Origin: Syngnathus acus
Taxonomy: Eukaryota > Chordata > Actinopteri > Syngnathiformes > Syngnathidae
DNA length: 64,000 nucleotides
Reading direction: 5' to 3'
Assembly (NCBI RefSeq): GCF_901709675.1
Contig: NC_051088.1
Location: 16,482,193-16,546,192 of the forward strand
In this document: positions 57,582 through 64,000 of the stretch, in pieces
Layout: each line of letters opens with the position of its first letter
Numbering within the stretch: the stretch's first letter is position 1
Notes under the pieces: model-generated
What the model saw: the letters and a program-made list of their open reading frames with translations, nothing else
Databases searched by the model: none
What the model was told of the DNA's origin: nothing
Translations under genes and position numbers: made by a program

Positions 57582-57591
57582 GGGAATTTCC
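57582..57591 (+). promoter_or_regulatory. NF-kB consensus site
   Basis: GGGAATTTCC is a perfect kB consensus in the gene-free DNA 4.4 kb beyond the cebpb stop codon. NF-kB is a known activator of inflammatory gene programmes that include cebpb. Use here is inferred. Confidence 0.35.
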
Positions 57592-57740
57592 CTGTCTCCT
57601 GTCAGCGTTTGAGCAAGAGGCGAGGAAAAGACAGCTTGGGGATCGGAGGGAACACGAGTGGGGGTCATCGAAAAAGAAATAAAAATGAAATTCCTCAAAT
57701 ATTTGAAATTGAGCCAAGCCCTGACAGCGCAGCAATATGA

Positions 57741-59935
57741 GCTTTTAAAACCTACTTTAATTGCAAGCCATTGTTTATGTTGCCCAATTGCAGTTATTGG
57801 CTTGACATACATAAATAACGAGTACAGACAATGAACAGACAATGAATACATATCATGAATCAATACACATCCACAGAAAGAAAAGCAACAGAGAGCGAGT
57901 GTACCTAACACTCCATTTGATTTACGAGACGTGTTAGTATTCCTCAAGGGGAAATGCACTCTCTGCTCTGTAGAGTTCTGGAAAAAAATGAAGAAACCAC
58001 TCATTTTCTCTGATTTTCCTATTTATAGGCGAAGCTATGCATAGGTGGATATTCATTCACATTACAAATCATCTTTCTTCATTGAGATGAATGGAAATTC
58101 TATTAATCCATTCCAGCCTTCTCAAAAAAAACCAAATTTTCATTACCTGTGTTTTTATTCTAACTCTATTCTATCATACATTTTAAAAACACAAAGTAAA
58201 AACATAATTAAATAGAATGTAAATCAGCTCTGCGTTATTAGTAATTCATTTTCCTCGTGCCGCTTGTACTAGTTTGCACATCTCGGCATCTAAGGGCAGT
58301 GTAATATAGACGTATATTGTCTGTCTACATGTGTTGCTACACTGTTTGTGCCCAAATAGCCGTTGCGTCGTTTACTCGTTCGAGTGGGCATGGCATATCG
58401 ATTATCTCAATTATCGATTCCAAATTTTGCAAAGTCGAACGAGATGGCGTGACGTCACCGGAATTGCTATTTTGTTGTTAGCGCTAGTCCTCTGACAGTT
58501 ACAGAGCAGCCTGTGGGCAAAATGACAGTTGAGGCGAAAACTTGCTTGCGACTAAGAAATCCCGCTTACGACTAATGTTGCAAGGAAGCGGATGAGCCTT
58601 TCACCCAGTAACAAGTCTGACAGCCATCAGAGGGAATTCGATGGATGCCGCCGGAGTGAGCTGAGGACACAAACTTTGCGCTAACTAGCTAATGACACGA
58701 GCAGATGGATTTAAAACAATACAAAACTGTAACTCGTGAAAAAAAATCTGACATCGACACCTAAAGCCTTTACTGCAATGTTAAAAAAGGAGTCCTGCAA
58801 TGGTTTCTTTGTTAAAGGCCTGATTATAAAATGACACATGTGGCTTGTATCATAGCTGCATGTCTAATGTTTGCAACAACTCAATTTGCGTCACAATGGC
58901 TAAAGAATTAAATGAGTTACAATAAACGGAGGCAAGCAAACACTGCGAAAAAACTGTTAATTAAGCGGAATTTCCTGGTAGTTTGGGTGACACAATGCGC
59001 AATTGTCTTTGCTTTGTGTTAGGTTTCACAGTAAACTTCAGCTGGGAGTGCCGTTTAACCTTTTGCAGTGTCTTTGTGAAGAATTGTTCACTCTCTGCCA
59101 AACTGCTGCTTGCGGTGAAGTGAGTTGAGTTCGCTACGCTCGCAAGTCAGAGCAAAAAAATCATCCAAACAATGGCTCAACACCAGAAAAAAACGTGTGA
59201 ATCAGGAAGTAGAAAGAACCTTTTTGTTTATTTCTATAAACTACCGACAACTAACAACCGATAACTGCTGGATAGCAACCACAGATATTGTCATTTACAG
59301 CGGTCATGTGCTTAATGGTTCACACATTCTGACTAAATCTGGTGATGTTGCGCCCAGCCTTTGTCCTAATGTAGTGCATGCAGGATAACAATGACTTCTT
59401 CAAAAGTGGGTGGGGAACATATTGCCCAATAGTTCAGAGCTGTTCAACGCTGAGAGTAGCATGAAGAAACAAGCAGTGCTTGATTTATTTCAAGAGTCAA
59501 ACTCAGTCCTGTTGCGGTCCCTTAAGGTGAAAGCGGCCTCTCCTGAAAAACGAGCAGAGGTGGTTTTTCCTCTCTCCTGGGTTGTCAACGGCCCCCACCC
59601 GAAATCGTCATGGATCAACTCCACATCCCGCCGTGTCCCCAACTAGCTGCTTTATCTTCTGTCTGGGCTTGGCTTTGCTTGCTTGTGACATTATTTATGC
59701 CGTGTTGGTGTGAGAGAGGCCTTGCAAAATTCCACAGCGAAACAACCACGACCACAACCTTATCCTCAATGTTCAACTTCACGTCCATGTACGAGTATGG
59801 TCCAGCAAGAAAATGAAGCGCACTGGCACAATGACTGAACCAGTAGAACAACTGCATCTTGTACTAGTTAACGTCTAGCACTTGTAATGTATGCAAAGCT
59901 GTTCAAGCATTTATTCCATATTGTTGAAATCCATT
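57741..59935. other. Gene-poor interval, right part
   Basis: No exon or RNA gene recognised. Confidence 0.4.
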
Positions 59936-60374
59936 TTAAAGGGGAGGTCAACCCCCAAAATTTCAATGTAACAATATGTTCTGTGCAGCACAGTTAGTGA
60001 AAACACAGTGTTCTGATTGCTGTTTCATTTGTGGAATATGAATGAAACAGGCAAAATCCACCTCTTTTTATCCACTTCAGGGGGTGGACATTTTGTCGCT
60101 TGCTGTCGACAGAAAGTGGCTGGGTCTCAGGTCCCAACCAATCGCGGCTCACCAATATTTTGAAGCTAAGCCGTGATTGGTTGTGACCTGAGACCCAGCC
60201 ACTTGTGATGTCATTTTCAGTCGACAGCAAGTGGCAAAGTGGGCGCTCCCCTGAGGTGTATAAAAACAGGTGAATTTTGCTGCTTAACTCATATTCACTA
60301 AATGCAATATTAATCAGAATGCCGCGTCTAGACAAGCGCATTCAAAAAGAAATGAGTGGTTGACTTTCTCTTTA
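59936..60374. mobile_element. Fold-back element, copy C (near-complete long inverted repeat)
   Basis: The two halves are inverted copies. Left: 'aaaggggaggtcaaccc', 'caaaatccacctctttttatcc', 'ttgctgtcgaca' and 'gtggctgggtctcaggtc'. Right: 'gacctgagacccagccac', 'gtcgacagcaagtggc', 'tataaaaacaggtgaattttg' and 'ggttgactttctcttt'. The centre is a short AT-rich loop near 60155. There is no ORF, so mobilisation would need a transposase supplied elsewhere. Copies A and B share the same word order. Confidence 0.8.
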
Positions 60375-60379
60375 GGGTC

Positions 60380-60680
60380 TGCTCTTCCTGCTCACCTTGC
60401 CCTACTAGTCCTGTGTCCGACTTGTAATGACCCCCCCCCCCCCCCTAATAGTGCTACTTGCCAAATTAGTAGAACCTTACATTGGGTAAGTGATCAGCTT
60501 GATGCAAAGCTGTTTGAATATTAATTCCTTGATATCCATTTTAAGGTCCACGTACTAGTGTGCGCTTTGTCCTCACTAGTAAGATAATTCAGCGTTCTAG
60601 TAGAATAACACTAGTAGAGTGACTGTGTGTTAGTGATCATATTTTTCCCACGTTTGGTATTCTAGTCGGAAATTAAGCTG
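60380..60680. repeat. CTAGT-rich degenerate repeat block
   Basis: Repeated ACTAGT/CTAGTAG words (for example near 60403, 60555, 60580, 60597 and 60613) with a 15-base C homopolymer at 60431-60445. It also repeats 'gcaaagctgtt...atccattttaa' found just left of the fold-back element. Similar to 13480-13720. Confidence 0.45.
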
Positions 60681-61997
60681 GTTAAATGCTTAATACAAAA
60701 TCCTTCATATCCAGCTGAACTTCCATGCACTGCACGAGTACGCACACGAGTAGAACAACTGTGTTTGGCATACTTGGCTTTCCATGAGGTTGTTAGTTTT
60801 GTGTCGCTTAAGCTGCAAGGATCTTGAACACATGCTTGAAGAGCTTTCTAAGGCCCACACACTGCCATGTTTTTGTTTCCCAGTCAACAAGTTTGCAGAG
60901 GATTAGGGAATTCATGTGCTAAATGTTCAGCATGTCTGGCGGCTGAAGCATGACCTGAGCTGGTGTGAGGAGGTTAGTTGTTGATTAATTTGCCTGCAAC
61001 CTTGAACCCCCTCTGCGGGCCAGTGGACCCAGCAGACTATTGACAGAGCCGTGTGCTGCAGATAAAGCGAACATTTCTGCATTGCGTGCCGACTTTTTTC
61101 ATCGGTGCTGCTCTCAGCACTATCGTAGAGGCCACAATCTGCAAAGATCTGAGGACGTTTGTGTCAAATCAATGTGTAAACACGAGGCAAACTCACTCGG
61201 TTGCTGTTCTTTGCAAGAATGGCACCGCTCGAATGTTTTGCAATGAATGGCAGCGAGCCACTAAAATGTTGCTCAAGCTATTCAAGAGAAATGTCTCACT
61301 GTATGCAAATTTATTTGTGACATCATATTTCATAACAAAGCATGACAATGCAGTCATTAAGCCCACTGGTTCATTAATGTCATTTATTAAGAGAGCTGTA
61401 TGATCATTTTTCCCCCTGCATGAATCAGGAAACGGTGCTTGTATTTTTTTTCACAGTTTTTAAAAAGATGGCAGACATGATCTTTCACAGCAGTCGTCCA
61501 AAAACGCAGCCTAAAATAAAGACGTGCCAGTGAAAATGTTTAGACCAAAGTAGAAATTATTTAATTTCACAAAATATCAAGTACAATTAATTCATTTCAC
61601 CTCGTCGACATTAAATAATTCCACTTATTTCATCCGTTGCCCATACTATTACAAAGAGTTGCATCATTTCACTGCAGCACAACTCTTCGCTCGACAAGCA
61701 GCCGCTGCTCCACTTCGACACGTACGTTCGTGTCGAAATCCACTCGTGTGTTTTGTCGAACCTACACACAAATACTGCATACACACAATTAGAGGAGAAG
61801 AAAGCAAAGGTGTCCCCAAAAGAATGCAGTGATTGCGCAATGCGCGCAAGCCACTTCTTCAGTCTCAATGCTTTTGTGTCTTTGTAAACTGGTTGCAGTC
61901 CGTATCGTACCGCCACCCCCACACGACCCCTTCAATCAACCCCCCTCCGAACAACGTTCTTTAGTCCGCGGAGGGAAGCAGCTTGGGCCGGGGGCGT
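60681..61997. other. Region downstream of cebpb, probable 3' UTR plus intergenic DNA
   Basis: No coding sequence recognised. A minus-strand AATAAA near 61372-61386 could end the cebpb transcript, which would give it a 3' UTR of about 600 bases. Uncertain. Confidence 0.3.
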
Positions 61998-62864
61998 CTA
62001 ACACTGGCCAGTGGCCGAGAGCAGGTTGCGTAACGTGGCCAGCTCCCTGGACAGCTGCTCCACTCTCTTCTGTAAACGATCGTTTTCCGCCGCCAGTTCC
62101 AAAACTTTGTGCTGCGTCTCCAAGTTGCGCATTTTGGCTTTGTCGCGGCTCTTACGCACGGCCAGGTTGTTCCTCTCGCGTCTCTGCCGATACTCCTCAC
62201 TGTCTTTGTCTAGGCGCTTCTTCGCCTTCCCGCTGGAGAGCTTGGCTCCGTGAGACGGAGACCTCGGAGACCTGCCCTGACCCGCCGGCGCGGGGGTTCC
62301 AGGTGGGCTGGAGCAAGTGGAGGACGCCGTGGAGATGTTGCCCATGCTGCCCCCGGTCGACTGGTACTGTAGGTAGGGGCGCATGTCAAAGGTGGACGAG
62401 CCGTTTTCCACCTTGACGTCCTCCTGGCTGTCGTCTCTTCCCGCGGCTCGGTAGCGGGCCAGCTCGGAGGCAAGCACGCTGTCCACGCGCGTCTCTTGGA
62501 GGTCGGTGTAGCCGAGCCCGTACGGCACCCCCCGGGGGTCCCGCGGCCCGTCTCGCTGAGCCGCGTCCAGCTCGCTAAGCAGCGTGTAGTTCTTAAAATT
62601 GGCCGCTCTCTTGAGCTTGTTCTCGGCCAGAAAGTCGGAGAAGACGTCGCCCTGCGGAGGGTGCGAGTGCCCGGCCGCCAGCTGCGGGCAGTGCACGGCC
62701 GCCGGGTCCAAGTAGACGCTGAAGTCGATCGCTCTCTCCCGCTCCTCGATGCCCAACTCCGTCATCGAGTCGCTGAGCCTCCAGTACGAGCCGCCGGGGT
62801 TGATAATGCCGTCTCTCGCGTGGATAGCAAAGCCGCCCTCGTCGTAGAAACCGGCCACTTCCAT
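61998..62864 (-). CDS. cebpb: CCAAT/enhancer-binding protein beta (C/EBP-beta), single exon
   Basis: C/EBP-beta is a nuclear bZIP transcription factor in inflammation, adipogenesis and liver/myeloid gene control. It is intronless, as in all vertebrates, with 288 aa from the ATG at 62864. This start (MEVAGFYDE) corresponds to the mammalian LAP start MEVANFY. Motifs: [12 protein letters not shown] (about 43-54), FSDFLAENK, a putative sumoylation site VKVE (150-153), a Ser/Pro linker [10 protein letters not shown], the basic region [20 protein letters not shown], and a leucine zipper to about residue 280. Met161 lies where the short LIP isoform of mammals begins. The frame stays open upstream to 63074, but that extension is not recognised as C/EBP. 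Its position next to ptpn1 matches the human neighbourhood. Confidence 0.95.
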   Translation of the reverse strand: MEVAGFYDEGGFAIHARDGIINPGGSYWRLSDSMTELGIEERERAIDFSVYLDPAAVHCPQLAAGHSHPPQGDVFSDFLAENKLKRAANFKNYTLLSELDAAQRDGPRDPRGVPYGLGYTDLQETRVDSVLASELARYRAAGRDDSQEDVKVENGSSTFDMRPYLQYQSTGGSMGNISTASSTCSSPPGTPAPAGQGRSPRSPSHGAKLSSGKAKKRLDKDSEEYRQRRERNNLAVRKSRDKAKMRNLETQHKVLELAAENDRLQKRVEQLSRELATLRNLLSATGQC

Positions 62865-63520
62865 GGATCTTAACACCCGCCGGATTGCACCAGCATGGAG
62901 GGCTGATGAGGCGCCCACGTCGGTCAGTTCTGCGAGGCTCGTGTCGCAATGCTCTCTGTTGTTGTTTTTTGTGCGGGTGTTGCTCACAAAAGCACTTGTG
63001 TGGCTCCTTTCCTTAAGCGCCCACAAGTTATGCTCGTCGTGGTTTTGGGAGGAATTGACAGGTCTTCCTGTCACGGGAGAAGTTTTATTGCAGTCGAGGG
63101 GCGTGACTTAGCTCGGCAGGTGTGTGACGTATGTGACAAAAGCACTGACCCACAATTCCATGGTATTCACAACAATAATAATAATAGTAATAATAATAAT
63201 AATAATAAATATATTCTAGATATAATATATATATATATATGTATGCATATATATAAATTATTATTAGTATAGTAATCATTTTTATTAATATTATTATTAT
63301 TTGACTTTGGATGACAAACAGTCAATCTAAAGAAACAATAAAATGCATACATGTTTGATTGCTTAGCGTTTAAAAACAACCAGAGCCACAAGACTTGTTG
63401 ATAGTCGGTCCGATCACGCCCTCTAAAGACGATCATGGAAAATACCACGATGCTGTCAGTTTTTTTTTTTTTACACCCTGCGTAATTATGACGTCAGCAC
63501 AAACGCAACTCCAGATTGAT
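62865..63520 (-). promoter_or_regulatory. cebpb: cebpb 5' UTR and promoter region with CRE
   Basis: A full palindromic CRE, TGACGTCA, lies at 63489-63496, and a half-type TGACGTA lies near 63124. CREB control through CRE-like promoter elements is established for mammalian CEBPB. A (TA)-rich run at 63222-63256 could mimic a TATA element. The transcription start is not defined. Confidence 0.45.
63170..63256. repeat. (AAT)n and (TA)n simple repeats upstream of cebpb
   Basis: An AATAAT run at about 63170-63208 is followed by a TATATA run at about 63222-63256. Shadow reading frames through it give only Asn or Tyr runs. Confidence 0.9.
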
Positions 63521-64000
63521 CACGTATGATCAATTTATTGATATTTATTATTATTTGATCCTTGTCTGACTATTGTGTTCAATTACTTACCCCGTCAATA
63601 GTATCACATTATAATTATTATGTCCAGTTTTGGGGAAAAACATACTGAATGATTTTTTTATTTTTATGTATTAAGTAAAATTAACAAATACTGTGTTTCC
63701 ATTTGGCTCGTTTATTTTGTAAAAACTGGAAAAAGGCCTCCATACTAAAAACGTTCCATTTTTTTCTATTTCTTTCCTTACCCCCTCCCCCCTCGCAACA
63801 AGCTGTATAGCGCTTATATTACTTGTTATTGTGTTGTGCAATAAGTACTATTGCCAAAGTAAAATAAATATATAAATTAAGATATCCCTTTCTAATATTT
63901 CATTGTCTGTTGCTGATTGTTCATTTACAACACTACCTATGATAACTTGATGCAAATTGTCTCATTATGGGAACAATAAGTGACTTCTTAAATACATTAT
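63521..64000. other. AT-rich flank upstream of cebpb
   Basis: Very AT-rich with no exon, RNA gene or clear repeat. Confidence 0.4.

Noticed and set aside
57558-58004. A 148-codon minus-strand frame
   Set aside because: No domain, no splice context and low-complexity hydrophobic composition. Length is not unusual for AT-rich DNA.
59994-60341. A 115-codon minus-strand frame
   Set aside because: It lies entirely inside the fold-back repeat and has no recognisable domain.
62496-62873. A 125-codon plus-strand frame overlapping cebpb
   Set aside because: Antisense shadow of the GC-rich cebpb coding exon.
63167-63448. Minus-strand frame with long Leu/Tyr runs
   Set aside because: Translation of AAT and TA simple repeats upstream of cebpb.

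Overview
This window is vertebrate nuclear DNA, almost certainly from a ray-finned (percomorph-like) teleost. It carries long intron-split genes with GT-AG introns, AT-rich intergenic DNA, tetranucleotide microsatellites and fish-type interspersed repeats. The proteins are closest to vertebrate families. There are no operons, prophages or CRISPR arrays. I reconstructed seven protein-coding genes by reading splice sites and checking that reading phase is kept across every junction.

Layout: cables2 (minus, coding 1453-6350); xkr7 (minus, 8848-14394); a rap1a-like small GTPase (minus, 16681-18970, promoter near 21.3 kb); kdm5b (minus, 28 coding exons, 23294-34203); klhl12 (minus, 36223-39795); ptpn1 (plus, 41527-46175), head-to-head with klhl12; a gene-poor stretch of about 13 kb (48.4-61.9 kb); and cebpb (minus, one exon, 61998-62864). 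From memory of the human map, cables2, xkr7, ptpn1 and cebpb have orthologues on chromosome 20, and rap1a, kdm5b and klhl12 on chromosome 1. The block therefore joins two ancestral neighbourhoods. The pairs kdm5b/klhl12 and ptpn1/cebpb are conserved neighbours.

The genes are not one pathway. They cover cell-cycle/CDK regulation (cables2), an XK-family membrane protein (xkr7), Ras-like adhesion signalling (rap1a), H3K4 demethylation (kdm5b), CUL3-dependent ubiquitination (klhl12), tyrosine dephosphorylation at the ER (ptpn1) and a bZIP transcription factor (cebpb). The ptpn1-cebpb interval has no convincing gene. It holds good matches to CTCF, NF-kB, CRE, ETS and AP-1 sites, so it is a plausible regulatory landscape for cebpb.

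The most noteworthy non-genic signals are: a dispersed fold-back (long inverted repeat) element present three times; a second MITE-like element with about 30-bp inverted ends; a 27-bp tandem duplication that copies a kdm5b splice donor in frame; two GC-AG introns; and a (TATC)n array of about 270 bp. I found no previously undescribed multi-gene system. All positions come from reading the sequence by eye, and no database search was run.
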